Shown here piece after piece: positions 44,235-55,623 of a DNA stretch of 64,000 nt. How positions within the stretch are numbered: the stretch's first letter is position 1; the number at the start of each line of letters is the position of its first letter. Under the pieces are notes generated by a model, which was not told where the DNA came from, did not search any database, and was given only the letters and a program-made list of their open reading frames with translations. The DNA is taken from the NCBI RefSeq assembly GCF_001625305.1, contig NW_017803268.1, positions 1,717,334 through 1,781,333 of the forward strand, given 5' to 3'. This DNA is from Branchiostoma belcheri. Lineage: Eukaryota; Chordata; Leptocardii; Amphioxiformes; Branchiostomatidae. A program made the position numbers and the translations under genes.

Positions 44235-45240
44235 GTTATTTTGCACGTACGATTCTATTTCCAGAATGTCCAATATATATACAGATATAGTTTCTAACGC
44301 GTTGAACAGATTTGCCCTGTACATGGTCCACCAAAGAACATGACGCGTACATGTTATAAGACACAAAAAGCTTTTAACCATACTATCTTTTACAATCTGT
44401 ACATAGATCATAACCTAAGTGTCGTCCAGCTTTTCCCCAGTCAGAAACCCTAAATGGTTGCACGATGACGTCGAAGTTTTAGTAACGTTGCCCTAGAGTA
44501 GACCGTTATGGTTCAATTGTAGGTTTTATGACACTTGGGTCTAGACTGATATCGCCAACGTTTCGTCTGTAGTGAGCCTAGCACTGGATAATCTGCCTGG
44601 GGGGAATACTATAGCAGTGACTTGAAAGCAAATTTCGTCTGAGTTGTTGCCAGTTGGGATCAGTAAAAGTAATAGAGAACGTAAGAGAAGGGCCATTTGT
44701 GGAGGAAGTGTGGAAGTCTGTGCCCAAAATTGCTTTGGTCAACTTTGATGATGGGTTTCTATTCTCAATAACAAGTGTTGTGCCAAATCTATGGCGTAAG
44801 TGTAAGCCATGAACATCGAATTCGTGATCAAACAAGTATGAAAACATCTAACTATACAATCGGCGTCAAAATGGACTGACAGAATATTATGGAAAGCTGT
44901 ACAATTTTTCTTTAATAAACTGAATACGAGCGATTGTTATTTTTGTATCTATCCGGTAGACTCCTCTCCGTGAATGGTTTCATCAGGTTGGTAAGATACT
45001 GAGTAAAGAGACTCTTTTTACACAACCGGTAGACTGTAGACTGTTATGAAGACTGTTACTATATATATATCCGCTAGACTGTAATGAAGAAGACCACCCC
45101 CCTCCCATCAAGTTAGAGATATTAGACCGCAGCAAAACGTACGCTCATGTAGGTCTGTCCTGACATTGACATTTGGATGTTTTCACAGGTGTATTTTCCA
45201 CGTTACTACGATCAGATTTCAAGCCCTTGTGTCTTCCTAA
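44235..45240. other. Intergenic, no feature seen
   Basis: AT-rich with ACCGGTAGACT repeated near 44955 and 45025. No gene. Confidence 0.4.
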
Positions 45241-45626
45241 GGCCACAGCAAGTAAATTTTATGGATGACATCCTCCACAGGCTCCAAATCTAATGCGAGG
45301 CGGGCCGAAAAAACAAGGTTCCTACATTTTCAAATTTTGACTCAATCCTTGTACAGATGGTTTTGATTCAGTAGGAACATCACATATACACAGCCAACAT
45401 CACATATCACTGCATCAAAGTAAGAAACAAAACATTAAATCAGAGCCTTTTCTTGTCCCCTCTCTTTAAAGTTATTTGCCATCCACCTTCCGGCATGACA
45501 TCTTTGCCTATTTCGGCATGGTGGCCACTGTCAGAAGGCAACAAAATTTCTTGTGTTTTTTTTTAAAAATCAGGCGAAAATTACTGCGCACGCTGATGTC
45601 ATCCATAAAAATTACTTGCTGTAGCC
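45241..45626 (+). mobile_element. MITE family A copy with TAA duplication
   Basis: Complete copy flanked by TAA at 45238-45240 and 45627-45629; the right end reads GTAGCC. Confidence 0.9.
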
Positions 45627-46139
45627 TAATGTGTATTTGCTCCCCAGAAGACGCACATCGTGTCTAAAACATTTGTACAAACAGAGGAGATTTATATCCA
45701 GTTGTCAGTAACATAAGGACTACCTCCTGGTCTTACGCACACAGCAGTGACGTCACAACATGCCACCGCGCAGACATTTGGGAAACGTTACCATACTGTA
45801 ATGTCGCCAATATTTGCTATAGCGATATTCAGCCTTTTGTTATATCTCACTGCTTGATAAATTATGATATGTTTATAAACGATATTGTGCCACATAATAT
45901 CATCTGACTACAGTATATCTGACAGAGATGCTATATGTCTTTCCTCTCTCCACAATACTAGTCATTTTTTATGAACTGAGGTTAACACATATAACCCATT
46001 TCTAAGTTGTTTATTTTAAGTGGGATCTTTTGTCTTCCGCTGTCTTCAAAATGGAAGTCAAACCCAGTAGTTTTTAGGAGTTATCAGTAGTTCTCTGTGT
46101 ATTAATTCCTTGTTATTATACCAAATGTTTCTTCTGTAC

Positions 46140-46175
46140 TTGCAATTCGCCCTCGGGCATGAATTTGCAATAAAA
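46140..46175 (+). mobile_element. LINE-like 3' terminus
   Basis: GCCCTCGGGCATGAATTTGC then AATAAAAC, preceded by TGCAATTC. Confidence 0.62.
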
Positions 46176-46734
46176 CAATTTTTTTTCCATGTGCAAAGAA
46201 CTGCCATAAAATAACTTGTTTTTTTTTTCTTTCTCGTTTCATATGAAATGCTAAAGCTTTACTGACTGCAAACCCTTCACTATAAATCAAGTAGTGTTCT
46301 AATCACAACTGCCTTAGCTTCCTCATAAATATAGCGGAATAGTTTAACTGTACCACACAGTGAGTGAGTCAGCGGTTGTAACAGAAACATGAGACTACTC
46401 AGAGCGACCTAAAAAAACACCTAAAACACGCTAAAAATAAGCCTAAACCTCTGGAAAGTGGTCTTTTGTGCTATAAATCAACTAGTGTTTCTATTATAAA
46501 TCGCAACTGCCTTTAGTTTCCTCATATAGCGGAATAGTTTATCTGTACCGCACAGTGAGTGAGTCAGCGCTTATAACAGAAACATGAGACTACTCAGAGC
46601 CACCACTTGACAGGTCCGTTATTCAAACCCAACCGCCGGCCTTTGTTCAGCAATGTTAGCCTATCGGACGGACACAAGTGCTTCTTTTTTTACCGGCTTG
46701 TCAGCTACGAGGGCCCGGTACAAGTAGCCTCCGT

Positions 46735-46912
46735 AGCAGGTTTATAGAACTGGGGATTTGGTGGTCTTCGGCTGTTTTCTAATTAGCCCAACAGGGGTTA
46801 TTCAACCAAGCAGGCTATGCTGTCTATATGCAATCAGAAAATACTGCACATAGAAGATCCCAAAGACCCTGAAGAACCCCCCAAACCCACAGTTTTTTGC
46901 ACTATGAGGCTG
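46735..46912. mobile_element. Element with TAGCCTCCGTAGCA end
   Basis: Matches the 32053-32244 element over nearly its whole length in inverse orientation. Flanks CGGTACAAG and TGGTACTGG share only the core GGTAC, so the target duplication is doubtful. Confidence 0.7.
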
Positions 46913-47601
46913 TGGTACTGGATGGTAAACCCTGGTACTGTTTTCGTTCATGCGAGAGGGGGGAGGGGGGCATAATGTCTTTGTTTACCTCCGAGTTCAA
47001 GCAGATCTTTTGGTGGCAGCATTGGCCAGGCAGTAGTCATTTGCAAGACAGTTACTATTTAGTACAAGAAATATACTAGTACCAGTACAAAAAGAAAGCC
47101 CAATAAAACGCTTAAAACTAAGCCTAAAACCTCAGCTTGGAGAGTAGTCTTTTTAACGTGAAACATAGCAACACAAAAGATCGTATTTCGTCACTCTTAC
47201 TACTATTATGTTTTGAACAATAGCAACAACAGAAATGAGAGGGTATTCAGTATAAAGGAATTTGAAAGCTTTTAAATCGTAGTCAATGCCTTTTAGTCCC
47301 CATATAGCTGTTTTCTAAGGAATGTGCTGTTTTTTTTATATATACCAGTTTATAATTTGGTTATGACTACAGACCCCTAAAAAACTGGTATAAAATCAGA
47401 AAACAAAACAACATGAAAGAACATCCGGTGACTGATCATGATCTTTTATTAGTAAAGGCAAGGGGCCTTTCCTTTTTGTGAAGATAAAACAGGGGACCAC
47501 GTCTTGACGTTCAACTAAAATTAACTCTGCTGCGAACCAAATAATCTATATCTACATACAGTCCAATGTGTCACTCATCTTGTTTCACGTAGCACGTATA
47601 A

Positions 47602-48015
47602 GGCCACAACAAGTAATTTTTATGGATGGCATCAGCACGCATTAATTTTCGCCTGATTTTTGAAAAAAAAGCAAGAATTTTTGTTGCTTTCTGACAGTGG
47701 TCAACATGCCGAAAATGGGCAAAGATGTCTGTTGCCATGCCGAAAGGTGGATGGCAGATAACTATGAAGAGAGGAGACAAGAAAAGGCTGTGATTTAATT
47801 ATGTTTTGTTTCGTATTTTGATGCAGTGATATGTGACGCTGGCTGTGTATATGTGATGTTCTCACTGAATCAAAACCATTTGTACGATGATAGAGTCAAC
47901 ATTTTGAAATGTGGGAACCTTGTTTTTTTCGGCCCGTCTTGTTTTTTTTTCGCCCGCTCGCATTATATTTGGAGTCTGTGGCGGATGTCATCCAAAAAAT
48001 TTACTTGCTGTGGCC
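47602..48015 (-). mobile_element. MITE family A copy with TAA duplication
   Basis: Flanked by TAA at 47599-47601 and 48016-48018; both ends are intact. Confidence 0.92.
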
Positions 48016-48519
48016 TAAAGGCCTACAGAACCGTTCACTGTGTATTGATCTATCTACTGTCTATTCTGCAAACTCCAAAGGGAAGAAGACAGTTGTGATA
48101 TAGGACAGAGTTGGTTGTCTGCCAGGGTACCCCAGGAGACCGTTTGTATGAAAGCATGGGTTCAACGGGAAATTCATTATGAAAATATGTGAGTCATAGT
48201 CGTGAACCAAGAAGCTATGATATTGAAAATAGATAGATATAAATATAGACCAGAGCAACAGGTCCAGTGCACAATGCACACGTTATATAATATGCGATTT
48301 ATCAATTCTAGGAACTACTATGTAAGTGAACGCTCTGTAAATTTGTCTACGCATATTTTAACGCCTTGTAGATATAGATTTTATCTAGAAAGTTCATCTG
48401 TGTTGGTAGAAGTCATTATGAACAAGATTCACCATTTTCAAAAATCATACTAAAGTAGCTTTCATAAATAACCCCACACATTCCTAATTTTTGTTTATGT
48501 TTGCTTGTTTACTACTTTA

Positions 48520-48775
48520 ATTACTACTTTTCATTATTGTAGATAGTATTGTATTGTATCGTATTGTATTTTATTGTTTTGTTTCATTTACCCGTTACCT
48601 AAGTTATTTCTTATTTATCCGATTTATTTGAATTGTTAATTACGTTATGAAGGGAGGCCTCCTCATAAGCATTTTTATGCTTCCGGCCTCCCTGCACTGT
48701 TACATTTCATTTATATTTTTTTTGTATTTGTATTGTTACATTTACAAATAAACTGAAACTGAAACTGTAATTGCT
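48520..48775 (+). mobile_element. LINE 3' end with hairpin and GAAACT tail
   Basis: GGGAGGCCTCCTCATAAGCA pairs with TGCTTCCGGCCTCCC around a TTTTTA loop; then AAATAAACTGAAACTGAAACTG-type tail. Confidence 0.65.
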
Positions 48776-49109
48776 AACACACAAAATTGGCAAGAATTTC
48801 CTTGACAAAGACTGGAGTTGTACAGTCGAAAATTTTGGTGAGTCCAATTTTGTGTGTTGCAATTGGTAATCACATGTGTACAGTTCAATCTTGTTCATAA
48901 TAGATATAGATTTAATATGATAACCTAATAATTCTTCCTTCTACCCTTATATTTCAGTTATCTATTTTAGTGTATTTGTCCCATGTAGGGCATGAATATG
49001 TCAGTATAAAGTTCATTGTCATTAATCTATGTTCGAAAATTGTGTTGAAGAATTCCAGATAAAATCTCTCGACGTTGTTGATGATTGTGTATAAAGGGCC
49101 TTCATGCAT

Positions 49110-49280
49110 AATTCACACCCCGGTTATACATAATGAACAACCCCCTTTTATCCGCGAACAGGGTCAGCTAGTCGAGTGCTATACATAATGAACAAGCCCC
49201 TTACTAAACCTTACATAATGGTTATACATAATGAACAACCCCTTTTATCCAAAAACAGGGTCAGCCAGCTAGTCGAGTGC
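49110..49280 (+). repeat. Local tandem repeat with TACATAATGAACAA
   Basis: GGTTATACATAATGAACAAC, CCCTTTTATCC, AACAGGGTCAGC and GTCGAGTGC occur twice in order. Confidence 0.8.
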
Positions 49281-49497
49281 TAGCCTGGTACCCAGTCTAT
49301 CGTACTTGGGACAGGCTGTCTTCGGGGCTCTAATACTTTCCCCCCGTCCAGCTCAACAGACCGCTCGGTAGGAGTGTTACGCCAGGGGTTGGTTAGCCCC
49401 ACCACAATATAGCGCAAAACCTACCGGGGAACCTAGCTGAGTCGGGCGGGGAAGAGCTCCTACAGCCCCCGAAGAAAACCCGACCCGACCACGATAG
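49281..49497. mobile_element. Fold-back element cut by an assembly gap
   Basis: Starts TAGCCTGGTACCCAGTCT as in the 21363 element; the far end falls in the N run. Preceded by GTCGAGTGC, which recurs after the next element. Confidence 0.75.
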
Positions 49498-49517
49498 NNN
49501 NNNNNNNNNNNNNNNNN
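49498..49517. other. Assembly gap (20 N)
   Basis: Run of N between two fold-back elements. The hairpins themselves may have caused the gap, and the N count may not be the true length. Confidence 0.99.
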
Positions 49518-49524
49518 CGAGTGC

Positions 49525-49693
49525 TACCCTGGGTGCCAGACTAGTATCGGGCCGTTTATAGCCGTTTTCCTTCGGCAGTTTGGCCGGCCAGGCTCAACTC
49601 CCCCGTAGCGGTAATATAGTCAGGCGGGCGAAGGGGTTTTTGCTGCCGAAGGAAAACGGCTAACGACCCGATACTAGTCCGACACCCAGACTA
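49525..49693. mobile_element. Fold-back element with GTCGAGTGC duplication
   Basis: Ends TACCCTGGGTGCCAGACTAG and CTAGTCCGACACCCAGACTA; inner arms GGCCGTTTATAGCCGTTTTC and GAAAACGGCTAACG also pair. Right flank GTCGAGTGC at 49694-49702; the left flank CGAGTGC follows the gap. Confidence 0.85.
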
Positions 49694-49877
49694 GTCGAGT
49701 GCTGATCCGTCTTAATCATAAACAAACTTCCCCGGCCCTCTACAACACGCGGCCATGCACATCCTCTCAACACGTAACAAAAACTGTGTTTGTGTTTGGG
49801 ATTTCCGTGCGGAGAAAAACTTCGAGTGCCGACGGGTGGGAAAGTAACTAATTCTTCTCTCTCATTTTTTTCTGTTA

Positions 49878-50278
49878 GGCCACACCAAGTAAATTTTATG
49901 GATGACGTCCTTTGGAGACCCTAAATCTAATGCGAGAGGGCGAAAAAAAAACAAGAAGGGCCCTAAAAAGCAAGATGCCTAGATTAGAAATATACTAACA
50001 GACGAGAAATGTTAGGACACAAATTGAATGAGGTGACACAGTGTAACAAGCAAGAAGTCGTTTATTCATCATCAAAACAGCAATAAATCAGGTGGAATAG
50101 CAGTTGTCGTCCTGTCCTGTTTTCGCGTTACGGGTTTCACGTCAATCTGACGATTTGCAACACTGTCGTGACTCTTTGGTCATAGTTACAGGAAGCGGAA
50201 TTTCTTGTTTTTTTTCTAGGAACAGGCCAAAATCAATGCGCGCGCGGACGTCATCCATAAAATTTACTTGGTGTGGCC
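49878..50278 (+). mobile_element. MITE family A relative with TTA duplication
   Basis: Ends GGCCACACCAAGTAAATTTT and its near-perfect complement, flanked by TTA on both sides. The middle is unlike family A, so this is another deletion derivative of the same kind of transposon. Confidence 0.9.
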
Positions 50279-50933
50279 TTAGCAGGTGGTCAGAGGATTA
50301 GTTTGTCTGAGAAAAAAATAGGATTCTTTTCAAGAAGAATTTGTTAAATCTTCTTCTCTTGTTGCTTTTAAGTAGCACAGATGGACGGATGATCTTCTGT
50401 TCTTTGAAAATAAACTAGGGCTGTTGTTTGAGTGGAATTTTAAACTATTATTTTGGATTTTCATTCATGTCTACTTTGAGTTATCTCCGTGTTATTTTGG
50501 TGGCTGCAAAGACAACATCAAATAGGCCAAGCAGTATCCGTTTGCCAGACTGTTGCCATTTTTCGTAAAAAAAAACAAACCAGTCCAACACGAAAGAGCC
50601 TAATTGAAGATTTAAAAAGGCTAAAAGACGCCAAAAAGAGTATACTTTGAGGCATAAAGCTTAGAAATCAGCTAGGACTAAAGGGGAATTTAGCATGTGT
50701 TACTTACGTTTACCCTGTCTCTTGCCTACCTACTCTCCCTATATTTTGTCGATGCCCCCTCCCCCAAAAAAAAGAACAAGCAAAATGGGGTATGGGTGGA
50801 TAAAAGTATATACGTAGATCAACAGGTTATATGATTCTTCATATTATATCGTTCTTGATCTGCAAAAACGACATGATTTCCGCGCCCTACCTCTGCTTGG
50901 AGACAGACAGAAACGACCGGTGTAAAATTGTTT

Positions 50934-51106
50934 TAGCCTCTACCAGGCTTCGGGAGGCGGCTGGAAAGAGTAGAAATCGACGAAATAGATAACATGCGAG
51001 TGCTGCAAACTGTACTCTCTAGCGGACCAACTGCCCTGGCATGTTATCTCTCTATTTGGTCGATTTCTACTCCTTCCAGCCGTCTCCCGAAGCCTGGTAG
51101 AGGCTA
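50934..51106. mobile_element. Fold-back element, TAGCCTCTACCAGGC ends
   Basis: Arms of about 50 bp (TAGCCTCTACCAGGCTTCGG and its complement) pair almost perfectly. Flanks AAATTGTTT and CAATTGTTT match at 8 of 9. Confidence 0.9.
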
Positions 51107-51127
51107 CAATTGTTTCCGTACATTAAG

Positions 51128-51165
51128 AAACTTTATTTGCAAAGTCATGCCCGAAGGCTAATTGC
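51128..51165 (-). mobile_element. LINE-like 3' terminus
   Basis: Minus strand AGCCTTCGGGCATGACTTTG then CAAATAAAG. It lies just after the 50934 fold-back element. Confidence 0.6.
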
Positions 51166-51429
51166 TTTTACAATCAAGTATAATACTCATTGCAATACAG
51201 TAACAGGAGACAGGTAACAACTGTCTGGGAAAAAACTTATACTTCTACTACTACGCTAGCTATTATGGGGTTCGACTTTTTCTTTGAAGGCAGTGGATAA
51301 TGAATAGTCCCACATTCTGCATAATTAGTGGGTTTTGTGATCTTAGTAGAAATGCAGTTTTTTGGTGACCTTCTAAATGACGAAAGGATGGAGAAATTGT
51401 TGTAACTGTCTGAAATAATACATTTTCAA

Positions 51430-51660
51430 AGCTACTGAACGAACCCCGCTGTGACTCTAATAGGGGAGCCAATTAACACATTGTTAATTATGGTTAACAC
51501 AGTGTTAATTATGTCCAATTACGCGGGGCTTCTTAATGACTTGTCTACATCCGTTAATGACATGTCATTAAGTCTTGTCATATGTTAATCACTCACACTG
51601 GGAGTTCTTTGTTTATCACACTTTGGGGCGTGTTTATTGTTTATTTGTGTCTTTTAATTT
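51430..51660. promoter_or_regulatory. Candidate enhancer: dense homeodomain and Fox-like sites
   Basis: Repeat-free stretch with about ten TAAT/ATTA cores (AATTAACAC, GTTAATTATGGTTAAC, GTGTTAATTATG, CCAATTACG), an 18 bp palindrome TTAATGACATGTCATTAA at 51554-51571, and Fox-like TTGTTTATC, GTGTTTATTGTTTATTTG. It lies 4 kb upstream of fjx1. Function is inferred. Confidence 0.3.
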
Positions 51661-51754
51661 AGTTGACTCTTTTATGACATAAACAATTTAAACTACTCTG
51701 TAGCTGAGAAAAGTTTTGTCTTTTTCAATGAGCTTATAAGCTCCTTGTCGTTTC

Positions 51755-52425
51755 GCTGCGGTGTGTTTAAGAACTTGTTTACGGTAATTTGCTAATTAAT
51801 TCACCAGTTGCCATTTAAAGTTGCCAAAAAAAGAACAAACAACATAAGATTCCAACAAACTGAGAAAAAAATGCACATTTTTGCATGCCTGTAGTTTTCA
51901 TTTGGTGTGTTTAAGAACTTGTTTACGGTAATGAATTCACCAGTTGCCATTTGTAAAATCCCGGCTAACTAAACACAAAATGCACATTTTTGCATGCCTG
52001 TAGTTGCCATGCGACGTGTTTACGATAAGAACTTGTTTACGGTAATGAATTCACCAGTTGTCATATACAAAAAGAAAAACAGAAGAAACAACCTAAAATC
52101 CCAGCAAACTGAACCCAAAATGCACATTTTTGCATGCCTGTAGTTGCCATCTGGTGTGTTTTAAGAACTTGTTTACGATGATGAATTCACCAGTTGCCAT
52201 ATACAAAAAAAACACAGAAAAAAAACCCCTAAGACTCCAACTAACTGAACACAAAAACGCACAATTTTTCATGCTTGTAGTTTCCATGCGGTGTGTTTAA
52301 GAACTTGTTTTAATATGGTAATGAATTCACCAGTTGCCATATACAAAAAGAAAAAAACAGAACAAGCAACCTAAAATCCCAGCAAACTGAACACAAAATG
52401 CACATTTTTGCTTAATCAGCGCATA
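51755..52425 (+). repeat. Tandem repeat, 110-145 bp unit, five copies
   Basis: Each unit has GTGTTTAAGAACTTGTTTAC, GAATTCACCAGTTGCCAT, an A-rich stretch, and ATGCACATTTTTGCATGCC. Unit lengths differ through A-rich insertions. Confidence 0.9.
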
Positions 52426-52735
52426 TGTATAGCTGCCATTTCACTTTGAGTCAAGCCAGTACGCAAAAAGCTTTCAACATTACGAAATGTCCTTGCAACT
52501 GGAACGCACACAATTACATTTTAGCTCACTACTTACGGAACGATTCCGAATAGATTGCATTTCGCTCATCATACCGCACTCTGGTACTGATGGTAAAAAA
52601 TAAAACGGCGAAGCATTCCCGCTAAAAGCAATTTTCATGGGATCATTCTCAGTAGCGTTCCTGGCCATTTATTAAATCAAACTGCGCCTTTTTCGGGCTT
52701 ACAGAAGCCGCGACACTGGGACTTAGGCCACAGCA

Positions 52736-53137
52736 AGTAATTTTTAAGGATGACATCAGCGCGCGCATTAATTTTCTCCTGATTTGGGGAAAAAAACAGA
52801 AATTTTGTTACCTTCTGGCAGTGGTCAACATGTCGAAAATGGGCAAAGATGTGTGTCGCCATGCCGGAACGTGGATGGCCGATAAATATGAAGAGAGGAG
52901 ACAAGAAGAGGCTCTGATTTAATGTTTTGTTCCTTACTTTGATGCAGTGATATGTGATGATGGCTGTGTATATGTGATGTTTCCTCTGAATAAAAACCAT
53001 TAGTACAATGATGGAGTCAAAATTTTAAATTTTGTAGGAACCTTGTTTTTTTGTGGCCCGCCTTGTTTTTTTCGCCCTCTCGCATTAGATTTGGACTCTG
53101 CGGAAGATGTCATCCATAAAATTTACTTGCTGTGGCC
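52736..53137 (-). mobile_element. MITE family A copy
   Basis: Both ends are intact, flanked by TTA at left and TAA at right, as expected if one base of the target copy mutated. Confidence 0.9.
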
Positions 53138-53398
53138 TAATGTGTCCCTTTCGAACGCTGGGCAATTCCGGCTAGCGTATAAGCCTTATTACCCACGCTA
53201 CATAGGATCAGGGGAATCGCGTAGACATTTTCAGTAACCCAGAAAAATGGAGACAGAACCCCGTCCCATCTCTAACTCCCGATTGGCTAGTTGATTTACA
53301 GTCCTATTGGCGGGAATGACACAGTAGATGGCGCGCTTGCGAATCGGCGGTTGTGTATGCAGGGCTCGAAATTCTGGGTGCATGTGCACCTTAGCGCA

Positions 53399-53538
53399 TA
53401 GCCTCTACCAGGCTTCGGGAGGCGGTTGGAAAGAGTAGAAATCAGCCAAATAGACAGGCCGACTCCTTTGACATGCTAACTCTCTATTTGGCTGATTTCT
53501 ACTCTTTCCAGCCGCCTCCCGAAGCCTGGTAGAGGCTA
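53399..53538. mobile_element. Nested fold-back element, TAGCCTCTACCAGGC ends
   Basis: 140 bp, nearly perfect hairpin of the same kind as 50934-51106. Flanks CTTAGCGCA and TTTAGTGCA match at 7 of 9. Confidence 0.88.
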
Positions 53539-53826
53539 TTTAGTGCACCCAAATTTGGATCTGTGCACCCATTTTTTTTCTGTGGGTGCACCAGTGCACC
53601 CAAATATTTTCATAGGTCTACATAATGTAAAGATGTTAAATGTATAGTAGTATACAGCATATTCTTAAATTCTAAGTGCATGTCAGAAAAATAATAAAAT
53701 TATTGTATTAGTACTTTGCTTTAGAAAAAAATGAAACATTGCTAACATTCTACTCATTTTCAGTTTTATATGGTGCACCTAAAAATATTTTGGTGCACCC
53801 AATATTTTAGGTTGGGTGCACCAGTG

Positions 53827-54017
53827 TAGTCTCTACCAGACTAACTACGTTGGCTATATGTAGGAGAATATTTGCCAGGGGAGTTTGGCCGCCTTGGGGT
53901 TTGACTTCGGAGGGAAAGAAACAACCTCTCCGCGGCCGGACTCCCCTGGCCACTTTTACTCTCTTTTTTGCCGAATTCTACGATCCGTAATCCCGTAGAA
54001 AGGCCTGGTGGAATCTA
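53827..54017. mobile_element. Nested fold-back element with exact GCACCAGTG duplication
   Basis: Starts TAGTCTCTACCAG, ends CCTGGTGGAATCTA; inner GCCAGGGGAGT and ACTCCCCTGGC pair. Flanked by GCACCAGTG at 53818-53826 and 54018-54026. Confidence 0.9.
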
Positions 54018-54059
54018 GCACCAGTGCACCTATTCCCAAAAATGAATTTCGAGCCCTGC

Positions 54060-55623
54060 AACGTACGGCTGTTTTCGCGTCGTGTGGCGTATAATGACGT
54101 TTACATGTGTTAGCGTGGTTCGTTACACAGCCCCACGGGCGAGCGGTGCATGTAGTCGGGCATGTTTGCGGCTGCCCCCCGCTGACTAGTGACGTCTACC
54201 CCGTATCTTCTAATTATAGCCTGCTCTACTGGTTACTGATATAGGCGTGAACCATGACAATTGAATTAGGAGAATGGAGACTTGAAGTATCGCCTGTTAC
54301 TCTAGCCATATGCGATAAAAGTGAAGAATCTTAATAGAGTTAAGTACTTTAATGACACTTAGTGCAATGTGTTGTAATTGTAATTAGAGCAAATAAACAT
54401 ACTGTTATTTTCTCTATCTCTAACTCAAAACGACAAACTATTAAATCACCGATTGGGACTCGGGGGTTAGGTTGGGGACGTAACGTCGGGGCGATTTCGT
54501 TCTTTTGTGTAACTCAATTTTCCTTCCTCAACTTTTCTTGTAAATAAATTTTTCCATTATGATAATGATTTTCTATTTTTGCTCCCGTTTCTCAATGGGC
54601 ATGTAGACTTTTTGACATAGTAGTGGAGACTTCTGAAGAAATAATTTAAGTATTTACGGTAGATTCCTGGTCATAGTAGGGCAACCGTCCTTGCGCATGT
54701 GTTGTTGGGATCGTCCATTATTGAATAAAAACGCCAAATAAAACATTTAGACCCATTTGTATTCTTGTAACTGTATTTTAATATGTTTCTCTTAAGCGGG
54801 ACACTTAGCATATAAACTTGTTTGAGGTATTTTTGTTTTTGTAATAAGTTATATTTGTATTTTTGTTGTGTTGTTTTGGAACTTGACCTAGGTCCCTGTT
54901 TAGCGGAAGAGAATGGACTCGTCCAGAGGGCAAGGCCCTGGTTTATAAAAGTACTTGAGACCTGGGTAGTGTTACAGTCCGTCACGCGAAATCAAGATCT
55001 CTCCGGGTTAGGTTCGGAATTTCATTTCGCTCGACTCTATCGTCGGCCCTATCCGGTATACCGGCCCGCCTTTCGGAGGAAGTACAGCGAAACGGCCTCT
55101 AGGACTCCAGCTGCCAATTCGATTCAAACCGCCGGCAGACAAAAGCTATCTCTCCCGCTGCGAACCCCGACTACATTCCCCGACCCTGCCTGTCCACCAG
55201 AGCCGGAGGCTACTTGAGGATTTTCCTCCCCACTACACCGTATTAGTTCTCGGTACGCTCTGACGTTTGGCGCCCTTAAAAACTCGCGCCTGACTAGAGG
55301 GGAGATCTGTGGCTTCGATTTGTGAAGCGCCTCTACTTTTATGTCATACATTTTTCAACACAGGCGTTCGTTCGCGCGGTACGTATACACAGACGCTACG
55401 CATACACAAACCCGGACTCCGAGCGGGTAGGCTTTACGTGCTGATGTAGGTTTGGAAATTTGGCGGATCTCTCGGTAAAATGTTGTGATTGAGGGCTGAA
55501 AGGAGACGGGCTGTTCCTCCTCGGTACGCTGGGGGAATTTCTGAGCCATCCCCGGCCGGAGAGACAACGGGCAGTCACGGGTGAGGACGGGGCAGAGGCG
55601 GGAGGGATTCACGGAGAGAAGGG
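54060..55623. other. fjx1: fjx1 upstream region and probable 5' UTR
   Basis: Single-copy. GC content rises from 54890 toward the ATG, as expected for promoter and 5' UTR. Minus-strand frames here lack any domain. Confidence 0.5.
54941..54950 (+). promoter_or_regulatory. Possible TATA box upstream of fjx1
   Basis: GTTTATAAAA sits 674 nt before the fjx1 start codon in repeat-poor DNA. If used, the 5' UTR would be about 650 nt. The segment 55000-55620 is GC-rich, so a TATA-less start closer to the ATG is equally possible. Confidence 0.25.

Larger units (their letters stand above)
53360..54058. mobile_element. hAT-like MITE hosting two nested elements
   Basis: Terminal inverted repeats CAGGGCTCGAAATTC and GAATTTCGAGCCCTG are of hAT type. 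The inside has repeated GTGCACC motifs. Insertions at 53399-53538 and 53827-54017 account for half its length. No clear 8 bp target duplication remains. Confidence 0.85.
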
